Origin: Sulfitobacter albidus
Lineage (GTDB): Bacteria; Pseudomonadota; Alphaproteobacteria; Rhodobacterales; Rhodobacteraceae
Reading direction: 5' to 3'
NCBI RefSeq assembly: GCF_018200035.1
Contig: NZ_CP073581.1
Location: forward strand, 3,282,501-3,346,500
Length of the DNA: 64,000 nt
Each line of letters opens with the position of its first letter. Position 1 is the first letter of the stretch. This document shows positions 9,580 to 19,664 of this stretch, piece after piece. A model generated the notes under the pieces. That model was not told the DNA's origin and did no database searches. It saw only the letters and a list, made by a program, of their open reading frames with translations. The position numbers and the translations under genes were made by a program.

Positions 9580-9709
9580 GTGGTTTCCTCCCAGAAAGTG
9601 GTCCCCTCTTTTGTGGGACCGGTGGCAATACCCTCAACGATTGTACCCGCGCCCTGCAAGGGGCGCAGAGCGGGGTTGCGCCGGGTGCAGGGATAAAATC
9701 GGGCGTCCC

Positions 9710-9754
9710 GTTACAGCTTGTTACAAAGGTCTCGATTCTGTTGCAGGATGTTAC
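9710..9754. promoter_or_regulatory. Direct GTTACA repeats between the sugar operon and the two-component genes
   Basis: GTTACA occurs at 9710-9715, 9720-9725 and 9749-9754. The first two are ten bases apart, one helical turn, as expected for an OmpR-family regulator binding as a head-to-tail dimer. They lie in the divergent intergenic region, so they could control both the sugar transporter and the regulator itself. Confidence 0.4.
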
Positions 9755-9791
9755 ATACTGCGCGGACCGAGCCGCTGAGGAGCCCGCGACC

Positions 9792-10526
9792 GTGGCGATC
9801 CCCCGTATCCTTGTTGTCGATGACGATTCTGACGTGCGGCAGATGCTGACGCAATATCTGCGCCGCAATGGGGCGATTGCGCTGCCTGCGGCCAGCGGGG
9901 CGGAGGTGGACGCGCATCTGGCTGAGGGGCGGGTGGATTGTATCCTGCTCGACGTGATGCTGGGCGATGAGGACGGATTGCAGATCTGCGCGCGGCTGAG
10001 GGCCGAGCAGGACGTGCCGATTATCATGGTGTCGGCCCTGTCGGCGGACGCGCAGCGGATGCGGGGCTATGAGGTCGGCGCGGATGATTACATCGCCAAG
10101 CCATTCAACCCCGATCTGTTGCTGGCCCGGATCAAGGCGGTGCTGGCGCGGGCGCGGCGGGCTTCGTCGCTGGTGCACCGGCGGGCGACGCGCACCTACC
10201 GTTTCGCTGGCTGGACCTATGACGCCAAGCGTGACGAGGTTCTGTCGCCGTCGGATGTGCTGGTGACGCTGTCGCGGCGCGAGACGGCGCTGCTGCGCAC
10301 ATTGCTGGCCAATCCGCGCATCCCGCTGACGCGCGAAGAGATCGCCGTGACCCTCGACGGGGACGGAGGCGGGCAGGGGGCAGAGCAGCAGGGCCGCGCC
10401 ATCGACGTGCTGGTAGGCCGGTTGCGCGCCAAGATCGAGGTCAACCCGCGCGACCCGCAGATCCTGCGCACCGAGCGCGGGGTCGGCTATGTCTTTGCCA
10501 CTGACGTGACGGTGTCGGAGGCATGA
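9792..10526 (+). CDS. OmpR-family response regulator
   Basis: 244 residues from GTG 9792, which has GAGGAG nine bases upstream; a longer TTG start at 9741 is less likely because it runs through a GTTACA repeat. The receiver domain has the acidic pocket VVDDD (9-12) and phospho-acceptor Asp54 in ILLDVML, with the conserved Lys in YIAKPF. The C-terminal part is a winged-helix DNA-binding domain ending ERGVGYVF. It is translationally coupled (ATGA) to the kinase gene that follows. Position opposite a glucose-type ABC operon recalls the GltR/GtrS pair of Pseudomonas; regulation of sugar uptake is inferred. Confidence 0.88.
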   Translation: MAIPRILVVDDDSDVRQMLTQYLRRNGAIALPAASGAEVDAHLAEGRVDCILLDVMLGDEDGLQICARLRAEQDVPIIMVSALSADAQRMRGYEVGADDYIAKPFNPDLLLARIKAVLARARRASSLVHRRATRTYRFAGWTYDAKRDEVLSPSDVLVTLSRRETALLRTLLANPRIPLTREEIAVTLDGDGGGQGAEQQGRAIDVLVGRLRAKIEVNPRDPQILRTERGVGYVFATDVTVSEA

Positions 10527-11972
10527 TCGCAAGGCCGCTGAGCCTGCGGGTGTGGACGCAGACGCTCGCCTTTGCCGCTGCGCTGCTGGGCGGGGCGGTC
10601 GTTTGGATCTGGATGCAGTCCAATGCCGAGTGGCGTGCCCATCAGGCGCGTGCCTACAACGCCGGTGTGCTGTTCTACACCGGTTTGCAGAACGGCACGG
10701 CGCAGGCCAAGGGTGTATCGGTTGCGCTGTTGTCCGATGCGGATCGCGCGCTGGCGCGGGCGGGGCGGTTTCGCGACATCTCGGGCGTGCCGCGCGCGGC
10801 GCGCGAAACCTTTGTGCCGGTGCTGGCGGATGCCGCGAACGCCCGCACGGGCGCGCCGCTGACGATGGTGATCCTGTCGCCCGATCTGGTCTATCCACTG
10901 GCCGATCTGCCCAACCGCGCGGGCCAGACAGCGGCAGAGACGACGGGGGCGGTGTTTCGCACGCTGGCCTCCTATTGCTCTGATCCGGTGGTGATCGCGC
11001 AGCTGGGGCGCGGCCCGTGGGTGCGGGTCGAGGCCGCTGCTGTCTGGGGCTGTGACGCCGCCCCGCCGATCTGCGCCTGCCTGCGGCGGTGCTGGCGGCG
11101 GTGGGGCTGGCGGTGCTGGTCACGTTGCTGATGAACCTCGCGGCGGATTTCACCAGCTTTGCCGACGCACTGCGCAACCGGCGGCGGTTGGGGGGGCCGG
11201 AGCGCTATACCTCCCCCGGCCCGCGCGAATTGCAGCAGATCGTCACGGCGGTGAACACCCAGCTGGAGGACGAGCGCGCAGCACTCGCCCGTCGTGCGGC
11301 GATCCTGTCGGGGGTGAGCCATGATCTGGGCACGCCCGCCACGCGGCTGCGCCTGCGCGCGGCGCTGATCGAGGATGCAGAGCTGCGCGCCAAGCTGGAG
11401 GCCGATATCGACAGCATGACCGGCATGATCGAAAGCGTGCTGACCTACACAAGGGCCGAGATGAACTCCGAAGCGCCCCGGCGGCTGTCGCTGTCGGCGC
11501 TGATCGACGCGGTGATCGCCAATTACGCCGATGTGGGCCGCCCGGTGACGTTCCGCGCGCCTGCGCAGGTGGTGGTGCGGGGCGGTGCGTCGGTGTTCAT
11601 GTCGCGGCAGGGGCAGGCGACGCTCGCCCGCGAGGGGGAGGTGACGGTGATGGGCCGCCCCGTCGCGCTGGAGCGCGCGATGAGCAACCTTATCGACAAT
11701 GCGCTCAAATACGGGCGCCGCGCCACGGTGGCGCTGGAGACGGACGCGCGCACGGCCACGATTGTGGTAGAGGACGAGGGGCGGAGACCTCCGCCGCGCA
11801 GATCGAGGCGCTGATGGCGCCATTCCAGCGCGGCGAGAACACGGCGACGGTCGAGGGCTACGGCCTTGGACTGACCATCGTGGCGACCATTGCGGAGCTG
11901 CACGGCGGCAGCCTGTCGTTTGAGGATACCGCCAGCGGCGTGGCCGCCCGGCTGACGCTGGCGCGCAGTTAG
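10523..11972 (+). pseudogene. Sensor histidine kinase, reading frame broken twice
   Basis: If two single bases are restored the product is about 483 residues: an N-terminal membrane helix (about 12-30), a periplasmic sensor segment, a second helix (LAAVGLAVLVTLLMNL), a HAMP-like linker, an H-box SHDLGTPATRLR, an N-box SNLIDNALKYG, and G-boxes EDEG and EGYGLGL. Frame one breaks at the C run 11061-11064 and frame two at the G run 11778-11781; the final frame ends at TAG 11972. Each needs one extra base. It would autophosphorylate on the H-box His and phosphorylate the upstream regulator, with which its start overlaps. Its stop overlaps the convergent cupin gene by two bases. Possibly intact in the organism. 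Confidence 0.8.
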
Positions 11973-13057
11973 CGCAGCGTGGTGGTATAGTCGCCGCGCA
12001 GCGCGACCTCGAGCAGTTCCAGATCAGCGGAGGCGTCGCGGTAGGCGGCCTGCAGCCCCGGTGGGATCACGAATCCATCCCCGGCCTCGAGCGTGCGGGG
12101 CGCGTGGCCGTCGGCGTGCAGGGTCATCGTGCCCTCCATCACAAAGGTAAAATGGATATCCGCGTCGTGGGTGAAGGGCCGGGTTTCGCCCTCGGCCCGG
12201 CGGACGACCTGAATGCCCGCGATGCCCTTGGTGCCCTTGGTGATGCCGGTGTCGCGGGCGGTGAAGCCCGGGAGGCGGAAGGGCGTCCAGGTCGCCGCGT
12301 CCTTGGTGTGGTGCACGAAGGTCTGGCCGTCCCATTCGCGGTTGGGATCGCCCACCCCGTTGGGCAGCGTGAAATCATGGTCGATGGTGGTGACATGTTC
12401 GGCCGGCACGCCGATCTCGATCACCTCGATGTTGGGGGAGGCTTCGACGACGCGGTGGCGGATGCCGGGCGGCTGGGTCACGCAATCGCCGGCGTGCAGG
12501 CGCATCACGTCGCCCTGATCTTCGTACAGGACGTCGACCCAACCGCGATAGCAAAAGATCAGCTGAAACCCGACCGTGTGGTAATGTACCATGTCGGGCA
12601 CCGGGCCGCCGTCGGGGATGCGGATGTGGCTGGCGATGATCGAGCCGCCCAGCCGCGAGGGGATCAGATCGCGGTAATGCATGCCCGCGCGCCCGATGAC
12701 CCAAGGCGCCTCGTCCGCGAGGCGGCGCACGGCGAATTCGTGCTGTGTCTCGATCCGCGCGACCTGCGGGGTCAGCGGGGCGAGGGTGATGCGGGTGCCG
12801 TTTGGAGCGGTCAGCTCCCGCGCGCCGCCGGCAAAGCTGTCGGGATCGTCGGTGAGGATGCGCAGGTGGCCGGGGGCGGCATCGGCGCCTTTTTCGATGC
12901 GCAGGCGGATGCCATGACCGGAAAAGCTGGCGACCGACGGATCATCGGCGGGAAAAATCGTCTCAAGCCGCATGCCGAGCGTTTTGGTGAAGAATGGCAG
13001 ATCATCGCGCAGCTCGTCTGTGGGCAGCAGGAATTCCGCGAGAGGGGGCTGGGGCAT
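11969..13057 (-). CDS. VOC-like/double-cupin domain protein
   Basis: 362 residues. The N-terminal 70 residues resemble half of a glyoxalase/VOC fold (FLLPTDELRDDLPFFTKTLGM). Two cupin domains follow: one near residues 150-220 (MVHYHTVGFQLIFCYRG, then PPGIRHRV) and one near 290-355 (HDADIHFTFVMEG, then GDGFVIPPGL). His residues in the first cupin could bind a metal. The combination suggests a small-molecule dioxygenase, isomerase or sensor, but no substrate can be named. The gene stands alone between the convergent kinase gene and an EamA transporter. Confidence 0.65.
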   Translation of the reverse strand: MPQPPLAEFLLPTDELRDDLPFFTKTLGMRLETIFPADDPSVASFSGHGIRLRIEKGADAAPGHLRILTDDPDSFAGGARELTAPNGTRITLAPLTPQVARIETQHEFAVRRLADEAPWVIGRAGMHYRDLIPSRLGGSIIASHIRIPDGGPVPDMVHYHTVGFQLIFCYRGWVDVLYEDQGDVMRLHAGDCVTQPPGIRHRVVEASPNIEVIEIGVPAEHVTTIDHDFTLPNGVGDPNREWDGQTFVHHTKDAATWTPFRLPGFTARDTGITKGTKGIAGIQVVRRAEGETRPFTHDADIHFTFVMEGTMTLHADGHAPRTLEAGDGFVIPPGLQAAYRDASADLELLEVALRGDYTTTLR

Positions 13058-13093
13058 GGGTGTCTCCGCGCTGGGGTCGCGGGGACGGTGCCA

Positions 13094-14080
13094 TCATTCG
13101 CGCGCGGGCTCAACCGGATCGGCGTCCATCACCAGTCCCACGCGGGGTGCGCCGCCCATTTCGGGGCGCCGGTTGAGGGTGCGCAGAACGGGCTGATTGG
13201 ACGACTTGCCTCGGGTCTCGCGCAGCACGATATAGGCGCCCGAGGCGATGATGATGCCCGCCCCGATAAAGGTCGTCGCGGTTGAGACCGTATCGAACAG
13301 CAGCCAGCCAAAAAACGCGGCCCAGAGGATCTGGCTGTATTGCATGGGTGCGACGATGGCCGCGTCGGCAAGCGCGTAGGCGCGGATGAGCAGCGACATG
13401 GCGACCACGGCCAGCACGGCGACAAACAGCACCAGCGCCAGATCGCGCAGGGGCATGGGCACGTAGACGAATGGCAGGATGCACAGCATAAGGGCGAAAT
13501 TCGCCAGCAGCGGGTAGAGCAGCAGCACCTCGCGCCGCTCGACCCCGCCGATCTTGCGCATGACCACGCCGCTGAGCGCGCCGCAGAAGGCGGCCACAAG
13601 AGCTGCCAAATGGCCCAGCCCGAATACAGCCGAGCCGGGTTGCAGCACCACCATCACGCCCGCAAGCCCCAAGAGCACGGCAAACCAGCGGTGCAGGCGT
13701 ACGACTTCGCCCAGGATCGGGATCGACAGCAGGGTAATCATCAGCGGCGTGGCAAAGAGGATCGCGTAGGTCTGCGTGAGCGGCAGCACCGAAAAGCTGT
13801 AGAAGGCGCAAAAGCCGCCGATGACCACGGCGGCGGTGCGGACCCCCGTCCAGAGGGGCAGGTGCGGGCGCAGCGTGTCTTTTGTATCGCTGCGCAACAG
13901 CATCAGCGTGACGAAGGGAAAGCTGAACAGCACCACGAAAAAGATGATCTGGAACGGCGCGTAGACCCCGCCGAGGGTTTTGATCGCCGCGTCATGTGTG
14001 GCGTAGACGGCAAAGGCCAACAGCCCCATCAGGATGCCCTGAAGGGGTTTTGCGGCGGGAGGGGTCGTGGGATCGCTCAT
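13094..14080 (-). CDS. EamA/DMT-family transporter
   Basis: 328 residues with about ten hydrophobic helices arranged as two EamA repeats; the second starts near residue 155. A hydrophilic tail of about 40 residues follows the last helix. Family members export amino acids, nucleotides or other metabolites across the inner membrane, but the substrate cannot be told from sequence. ATG start at 14080. A perfect-arm hairpin separates it from leuB upstream. Confidence 0.8.
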   Translation of the reverse strand: MSDPTTPPAAKPLQGILMGLLAFAVYATHDAAIKTLGGVYAPFQIIFFVVLFSFPFVTLMLLRSDTKDTLRPHLPLWTGVRTAAVVIGGFCAFYSFSVLPLTQTYAILFATPLMITLLSIPILGEVVRLHRWFAVLLGLAGVMVVLQPGSAVFGLGHLAALVAAFCGALSGVVMRKIGGVERREVLLLYPLLANFALMLCILPFVYVPMPLRDLALVLFVAVLAVVAMSLLIRAYALADAAIVAPMQYSQILWAAFFGWLLFDTVSTATTFIGAGIIIASGAYIVLRETRGKSSNQPVLRTLNRRPEMGGAPRVGLVMDADPVEPARE

Positions 14081-14129
14081 GCGGTGAGCCTAAGGGAGCG
14101 TGGCGCGGCAGGCACGCAAAATGGATGTT

Positions 14130-14169
14130 CCGCGCCGGACCGCCCGGCATTTGGGCAGATCCGGCGCGG
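14130..14169 (-). terminator. Long hairpin downstream of leuB
   Basis: Perfect 10-bp outer arms, CCGCGCCGGA at 14130-14139 and TCCGGCGCGG at 14160-14169, with an inner GCCC/GGGC pairing. There is no adjacent T-run, so either a non-canonical terminator or an mRNA 3'-end stabiliser for leuB. Confidence 0.45.
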
Positions 14170-14179
14170 GGGGCGCGGG

Positions 14180-15285
14180 TCAGAGGCTTGCGTCGAGGGC
14201 GGCGAGGATCGCGTCGCCCATGTCGGTGGTCGAGATCGGCGTGCCGCCTTCCGCGCCCATCAGATCGGCGGTGCGGGCACCATCGGCGAGCACTTTTTCA
14301 ATCGCGGCCTCAAGGCGCGCGGCCTCGTCGCCCTGATCGAAGGAATAGCGCAGCGCCATGGCAAAGCTGAGGATACAGGCGATCGGGTTCGCCTTGCCCT
14401 GCCCGGTGATATCGGGGCGGAGCCGTGCACGGGCTCGTACAGCGCCTTGGGTCGTCCGTTGGCATCCGGCGCACCGAGCGACGCCGAGGGCAGCATGCCC
14501 AGCGAGCCGGTGAGCATCGCCGCGCAGTCGCTGAGGATGTCGCCAAAGAGGTTGTCGGTAAGGATCACGTCGAACTGCTTGGGCGCGCGCACCAGCTGCA
14601 TGGCGCCGTTGTCGGCGTACATATGGCTCAGCTCAACATCGGCGTAGTCCGCCTGGTGCACTTCGTTCACGACGTCGCGCCACAGGATGCCGCTTTCCAT
14701 CACGTTGGCCTTCTCCATCGAGCAGACCTTGTTGCTGCGACGGCGGGCGAGCTCAAACGCGGAGCGTGCGACACGCTCGATCTCGGCTTCGGTGTAGCGT
14801 TGGGTGTTGATGCCCACGCGCATGTTGTCTTCGATATGGATGCCGCGCGGCTCGCCGAAATAGACGCCCGAGGTCAGCTCGCGCACGATCATGATGTCGA
14901 GCCCGGCGATGAGGTCTTTCTTCAGCGATGAGAAATCGGCCAGCGCGTCAAAGCACTGCGCCGGGCGCAGGTTTGAAAACAGGTCCATCTCCTTGCGCAG
15001 GCGCAGCAGGCCGCGTTCAGGTTTGACGGAGAAATCGAGGTCGTCGTATTTCGGCCCGCCCACGGCGCCGAGCAGCACGGCATCCGCCGCCAGCGCCTTG
15101 GCCATCGTGTCGTCGTGCAGGGGGGTGCCGTGCGCGTCGTAGGCCGCGCCGCCCACGAGGTCGTGTTCGACGTCGAAGGCAAGATCGCGCTTGGCGCCAA
15201 ACCAGTCGATGACGCGGGTGACCTGGCCCATGACCTCGGGGCCGATGCCGTCGCCGGCGAGGATCAGAAGGGTGGGATTGGCCAT
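14180..15285 (-). pseudogene. leuB: 3-isopropylmalate dehydrogenase, reading frame broken once
   Basis: With one base restored this is 368 residues, the normal LeuB length. It oxidatively decarboxylates 3-isopropylmalate with NAD in leucine synthesis. The N-terminus ([13 protein letters not shown]), the active-site segment [14 protein letters not shown] and the metal-site region [11 protein letters not shown] are intact. The frame breaks at the four-G run 14414-14417, after HGSAP: the first frame runs on as ISPGRARR, while the restored frame reads [16 protein letters not shown] and ends at TGA 14180. A broken leuB beside intact leuC and leuD suggests sequencing error rather than leucine auxotrophy. 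Confidence 0.88.
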
Positions 15286-15339
15286 GCGGATGCTCCTTGA
15301 AAAATGTCCCTCGCGGCGTAGCGCGCGTGGGCCGGGCGG

Positions 15340-16323
15340 TCAAGGATCGGCGGGCTCCAGATCGACCCACAACAGGTCGTGGCGGCTGGCCTCGGGATCG
15401 GTGAGCCGCCCGTGATCGGTGATGCGCCAGTGGGTCGAGGGCAGCAGGTAATCGACGCGCAGATCACCCGGCGACGGATCGCGGAAATCGGCGGTGGGGG
15501 CCGGGCCGTGGGCGTCTTGCAGGCGCGGGTGGGTCAGCAGGGAGGTGATCGCGGCGGGACGCCCCTCGCCGCGGTCGGGGTCGATGTTGGCCGTGCCCAG
15601 CAGGACCAATGGCGCGTCGGTGGTACCCAGACGGGACAGCCAGAATGCCGCCTCGTCGTGGTTGCGGCGACCGTTGCGGTCTTCGGGGCCGTCAAAGACC
15701 GGCGGCGTGGCGTGCCATGTCCAGAGGGTAACCGGCCCCTGGGGGGTGTCGACGGGCACGCTCCAGTGCCCTTTGGATGACAGGCGGTGCGCGGCAAAGG
15801 CGCGGGTGCCCGCGAAGGGGGTGTTGCCGTCGGTTGGGTAGAGGTGCCCGGGCAGATCGCGCCAGAGCATCGGCGTGAAATCCTGCACGGCGTCGCGGTC
15901 GATGGGGTGGCGTGACAGCAGCGCCATGGCGCCCGCGCCGGTAAAGCGCCCGTAGCCGTGGTTGTCGTCTGCGTCGCCCAACCGCCCGTTGCCGTTGAGA
16001 TCAAGGCCGCTGGCCAGCCCCGCGTTAGAGGGCAGGGCATAGGCGTGGGGCATGTCGTGCCCCCGTGCGGCCAGCGCATCGCGCAGCGCGGTCAGCGCGC
16101 GCATCTCGGCGTCAAAGTCGATGCCTTGCAGGGCGATGATGTCGGGGGCGGCTTGGGCGATCAGGGCCAGAACGGCGGTGATCTGTGCGTCCTGTCCGCG
16201 CAATGTGTCGCGCAGCAGAAGGCCCGGACCCTTGCGCGACAGTTCGGCGTTGAAGGTGGCGATGCGCAGCGGCTCTGCATTGGCGGCACCCGTCAGGAAG
16301 GCGGCGATCAGGCCGGCTGCAAG
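15340..16323 (-). CDS. Endonuclease/exonuclease/phosphatase-family secreted protein
   Basis: About 325 residues. After a hydrophobic, signal-like segment (LAAGLIAAFLTGAANA) comes the family start PLRIATFNAELSRKG, an IIALQ motif with Gln where the catalytic Glu often sits, LDLNGNG, and the C-terminal DLRVDYLLPS and SRHDLLWVDL motifs. Many members cleave DNA or phosphodiesters; this one may be extracytoplasmic. The start is unresolved: no ATG, GTG or TTG lies in frame between 16434 and the signal segment, and the 16434 start would overlap the upstream gene by 127 bases. The 5' end given is the signal segment only. It lies between leuB and a membrane-protein gene. Confidence 0.65.
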   Translation of the reverse strand, partial: LAAGLIAAFLTGAANAEPLRIATFNAELSRKGPGLLLRDTLRGQDAQITAVLALIAQAAPDIIALQGIDFDAEMRALTALRDALAARGHDMPHAYALPSNAGLASGLDLNGNGRLGDADDNHGYGRFTGAGAMALLSRHPIDRDAVQDFTPMLWRDLPGHLYPTDGNTPFAGTRAFAAHRLSSKGHWSVPVDTPQGPVTLWTWHATPPVFDGPEDRNGRRNHDEAAFWLSRLGTTDAPLVLLGTANIDPDRGEGRPAAITSLLTHPRLQDAHGPAPTADFRDPSPGDLRVDYLLPSTHWRITDHGRLTDPEASRHDLLWVDLEPADP

Positions 16324-17147
16324 CCGATCTCTTCCGCGTCGGCATAGGCCTGACGGCGCTTTTGCTCGATCATGTCGGCAATCTTGCCCATGGCGATGCC
16401 GCGCATGATGATGCTGGCGGGAAGAAAGGCCCATGCTGCCATTGTCCAGATAAGGGTTTGCGGATTTGCGAGTGTGATCGGGTCTAGCAGATCCGACGCC
16501 ATCTTGACCACTGCGGGCACAAGGAACGGCAGCAGGAAACCCAGCGCGATATTCACGCGTGCATCGCGTTGCAGACGCTCGAGCACGTCACCGCCTGCGG
16601 TGGGGTCAAAAAGGGGCAGGTTGACCCAGACATTGAACGCACCGGATTTGGCGGGCCAGTTGAGGATGCGCACGAGGATCAGGAACTGCGCCATCGCAAA
16701 GAGCGAGATTACATAGGCCAGCCCGGCGGCGGTGCGCATGAATTCGACCGTCTGCGCGGGCGCGTCGTCGGGCAGCATCAGCACCATCAGCCGCACGGGC
16801 GAGAAGGGGAAATCAATCGCGTTGCCAATCATCTTGCCGAAATTGGTCAGGGCATTTGTCAGCGGTGTCGGATCGGTCATGCCCTTGAGGATCAGGCTGA
16901 CCAGCAGGACGGTAAAGAAAAGGGCAAAGAAACGCAGGCGGTTGAACGGGGCCGCGTCGCGGAATTCGACGATGCTGGGAAAGACGGAGTTGTATTCGAC
17001 AAAGGTCAGCACGGCGGCCAGCAGGGCCACGAGGATCACGATCTGCGTCGAATCGCTTGCCATCCCGGGCAGCGTGAGCGCCGGCGTCAGGATCATCAAG
17101 GCCACAAAAACGCCGCGCAGTGCGGCGCTCGCCATACGAGTAATCAC
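16308..17147 (-). CDS. Conserved multi-pass membrane protein, function unknown
   Basis: 279 residues with about six hydrophobic helices (near 10-30, 37-53, 70-90, 140-165, 200-220 and 235-255). No catalytic motif or known family is recognised. The C-terminus is short and charged (KIADMIEQKRRQAYADAEEIG). GTG 17147 has AAGGGA upstream; an internal ATG at 17135 has none. It precedes the exonuclease-like gene on the same strand, and the two may be functionally linked. It lies within the leuCD...leuB stretch but is separated from leuD by a terminator. Confidence 0.6.
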   Translation of the reverse strand: MITRMASAALRGVFVALMILTPALTLPGMASDSTQIVILVALLAAVLTFVEYNSVFPSIVEFRDAAPFNRLRFFALFFTVLLVSLILKGMTDPTPLTNALTNFGKMIGNAIDFPFSPVRLMVLMLPDDAPAQTVEFMRTAAGLAYVISLFAMAQFLILVRILNWPAKSGAFNVWVNLPLFDPTAGGDVLERLQRDARVNIALGFLLPFLVPAVVKMASDLLDPITLANPQTLIWTMAAWAFLPASIIMRGIAMGKIADMIEQKRRQAYADAEEIGLQPA

Positions 17148-17468
17148 ATTCTATTCCCTTCAAACTGGCCAGCCGCGATACAGTGCCGCGTGCTTGTTCC
17201 AACTTGATGCCTTCGGGGTGGGAAGGCCTGCCTCATTGCTGTCACAATCGTGCCTTCTTTCGCCTTATTGCTCAAGTCCGTAAAGTGACTGAACCGGATT
17301 GGCCGGGCATTTTGAGGGAGGGGGTGGTGCGAACTTGCATCATTTCGCGGGCAAAAATGCGGCGGCTGCAAGATGTTGTGTGTGTGGTGGGGTTAACCAC
17401 AAACGGCGCGTGCGCACGAAAAAAGGGCCGGCGCCGGGCCGACCCCTTGGGTGTTTTTGCCGGCTGGA
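17148..17468. other. 321-base non-coding stretch between leuD and the membrane-protein gene
   Basis: Apart from the leuD terminator at its high-coordinate end, I see no convincing gene. A short dyad TGTGGT...ACCACA lies around 17382-17402, and an AT-richer segment nearer 17148 may carry the promoter of the membrane-protein/exonuclease pair. ORFs here have no ribosome site and no family resemblance. Confidence 0.5.
17419..17442 (-). terminator. Rho-independent terminator of leuCD
   Basis: On the minus strand a GC hairpin (GGCCCGGC/GCCGGCC with a one-base bulge) is followed directly by six T residues. It lies about 26 bases after the leuD stop. Confidence 0.7.
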
Positions 17469-18074
17469 TCAGATCCAGGGGCGGCTTTGCGCGGCTTCTG
17501 CCTCGAATGTGTCGATGGACGCGACCTTTTCCATGGTCAGACCGATATCGTCGAGACCGTTGAGCAGGCAGTGCTTTTTGAAGGCGTCCAGCTCGAAGCT
17601 ATAGGTTTCGCCCTCGGAGGAGGTGACTTCCTGTTTTTCCAGATCCACCTCGATGCGGGCGTTGGCGCCTTTTTCGGCGTCCTTCATCAGCGCCTCGACC
17701 TGCTCGGCGGGGAGCACGATGGGCAGGATGCCGTTCTTGAAACAGTTGTTGTAGAAGATGTCGGCAAAGCTGGTGGAGATCACGCAGCGGATGCCGAAAT
17801 CGGCGATGGCCCAAGGCGCATGTTCGCGGCTGGAGCCGCAGCCGAAATTGTCGCCCGCGACGATGATCTGGGCGTCCCGGTAGGCGGGTTTGTTCAGCAC
17901 GAAATCGGGGATTTCGTTGCCGTCGTCGTCATAGCGCATCTCGTCAAAGAGGTTAACGCCAAGGCCCGAGCGTTTGATCGTCTTGAGGAACTGCTTGGGG
18001 ATGATCATGTCCGTGTCGATGTTGATCAGGGGCATGGGGGCGGCGATGCCGCTGAGGGTGGTGAATTTTTCCAT
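17469..18074 (-). CDS. leuD: 3-isopropylmalate dehydratase small subunit
   Basis: 201 residues from ATG 18074, with GGAG nine bases upstream; an upstream in-frame start at 18125 is less likely. Family motifs: [17 protein letters not shown] near residue 20 and the conserved [17 protein letters not shown] near 75. With LeuC it isomerises 2-isopropylmalate to 3-isopropylmalate. It lies about 117 bases after leuC on the same strand and is followed by a terminator. Confidence 0.93.
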   Translation of the reverse strand: MEKFTTLSGIAAPMPLINIDTDMIIPKQFLKTIKRSGLGVNLFDEMRYDDDGNEIPDFVLNKPAYRDAQIIVAGDNFGCGSSREHAPWAIADFGIRCVISTSFADIFYNNCFKNGILPIVLPAEQVEALMKDAEKGANARIEVDLEKQEVTSSEGETYSFELDAFKKHCLLNGLDDIGLTMEKVASIDTFEAEAAQSRPWI

Positions 18075-18191
18075 GGTCGGAAACTCCGGTATCTGGGGTA
18101 TGATCGCCGTGCACAGGATGTGCACCGCACGTGCATACGATATGTGATCGGCCCCCTGCCCGTGCGGGCGGGCGAGGGGACCGGCGTGGCC

Positions 18192-19595
18192 CTACATCAG
18201 TTCGCGTACATCCGTGAGCTTGCCGGTGACGGCGGCGGCGGCGGCCATTGCGGGGCTCATCAGGTGGGTGCGCCCGCCGCGGCCCTGACGGCCCTCGAAG
18301 TTGCGGTTGGACGTGGCCGCGCAGCGCTCTCCCGGCGCCAGCTGATCGGGGTTCATCGCCAGACACATCGAACAGCCCGCAAGGCGCCATTCAAAACCGG
18401 CCTCCTTGAAGATGTCCGCCAGACCTTCCTCTTCGGCTTGCGCGCGCACGAGGCCGGAGCCCGGCACGATCATCGCGCGTTTCACGGCGATCTTCTTGCC
18501 CTTCAGGATCGCGGCGGCGGCGCGCAGATCCTCGATGCGGCCATTGGTGCACGACCCGATGAACACGGTGTCGATTTCGACGTCGCGCAGGGGTGTGCCC
18601 GCGGTCAGGCCCATGTAGTCGAGCGCGCGCTGGGCGGCGCCCACCTTGCCACCGGTAAAGCTGTCGGCGGCGGGCACACTGGCGGTGATCGGCAGAACGT
18701 CCTCGGGCGAGGTGCCCCAGGTGACGGTGGGTGCTATGTCCTCGGCGCGGATGGTCAGCACCTTGTCCCATGCCGCATCATCGTCGGAATAGAGGGTTTT
18801 CCACCAGTTGAGCGCGGCTTCCCACTGGGCGCCCTTGGGCGCGTGGGGGCGGCCCTTGCAGTACTGGAATGTCGTTTCGTCCGGCGCGATCAGGCCCGCA
18901 CGTGCGCCCCCCTCGATCGCCATGTTGCAGATGGTCATGCGGCCTTCCATCGACAGATCGCGGATCGCCTCGCCGCAGTATTCGATGACGTAGCCGGTGC
19001 CGCCGGCGGTGCCGGTCGCGCCGATGATGGTCAGCACGATATCCTTGGCCGTCACACCCGGCGCCAGCTTGCCGGTGATCTCGACCTTCATGTTCTTGGA
19101 TTTCTTCTGGATCAGCGTTTGCGTGGCCAGCACATGCTCGACCTCGGACGTGCCGATGCCGTGAGCCAGCGCGCCAAAGGCACCGTGAGTGGCGGTATGG
19201 CTGTCGCCGCAGACCACGGTCATGCCCGGCAGGGTCCAGCCCTGCTCAGGGCCGACGATGTGCACGATGCCTTGGCGCACGTCGGACACGGGGTAGTAGT
19301 GGATGCCGAATTCCTTGGCGTTCGTGTCGAGGGCGGCGACCTGAATGGCCGAATCCTCGGTCATGTTCTTGGGGTCGTCACGGCCCGGTGTGGTCGGCAC
19401 GTTGTGGTCTGGCACGGCGATTGTCTTGTCGGGGGCGCGCACGGTGCGGCCCGTCATGCGCAGCCCTTCGAAGGCCTGAGGCGAGGTGACTTCGTGCACC
19501 AGATGGCGGTCGATATACAGAAGGCAGGTGCCGTCGTCGGCCTCGTGCGCGACATGGGCATCCCAGATTTTATCGTAGAGCGTTTTGGGGGACAT
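18192..19595 (-). CDS. leuC: 3-isopropylmalate dehydratase large subunit
   Basis: 467 residues, full length for bacterial LeuC. Aconitase-family motifs are present: [24 protein letters not shown] with one [4Fe-4S] Cys ligand, and [12 protein letters not shown] with the other two Cys ligands, then [15 protein letters not shown]. It forms the leucine-pathway isomerase with LeuD. First gene of the leuCD unit; a possible small ORF lies just upstream. Confidence 0.95.
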   Translation of the reverse strand: MSPKTLYDKIWDAHVAHEADDGTCLLYIDRHLVHEVTSPQAFEGLRMTGRTVRAPDKTIAVPDHNVPTTPGRDDPKNMTEDSAIQVAALDTNAKEFGIHYYPVSDVRQGIVHIVGPEQGWTLPGMTVVCGDSHTATHGAFGALAHGIGTSEVEHVLATQTLIQKKSKNMKVEITGKLAPGVTAKDIVLTIIGATGTAGGTGYVIEYCGEAIRDLSMEGRMTICNMAIEGGARAGLIAPDETTFQYCKGRPHAPKGAQWEAALNWWKTLYSDDDAAWDKVLTIRAEDIAPTVTWGTSPEDVLPITASVPAADSFTGGKVGAAQRALDYMGLTAGTPLRDVEIDTVFIGSCTNGRIEDLRAAAAILKGKKIAVKRAMIVPGSGLVRAQAEEEGLADIFKEAGFEWRLAGCSMCLAMNPDQLAPGERCAATSNRNFEGRQGRGGRTHLMSPAMAAAAAVTGKLTDVRELM

Positions 19596-19664
19596 GGCTG
19601 GTCCTCTCCCTATTTGGATATGTGGTATCTGTTTGGAAACGGGGCGCGCGCGGATGCGGGCGGG

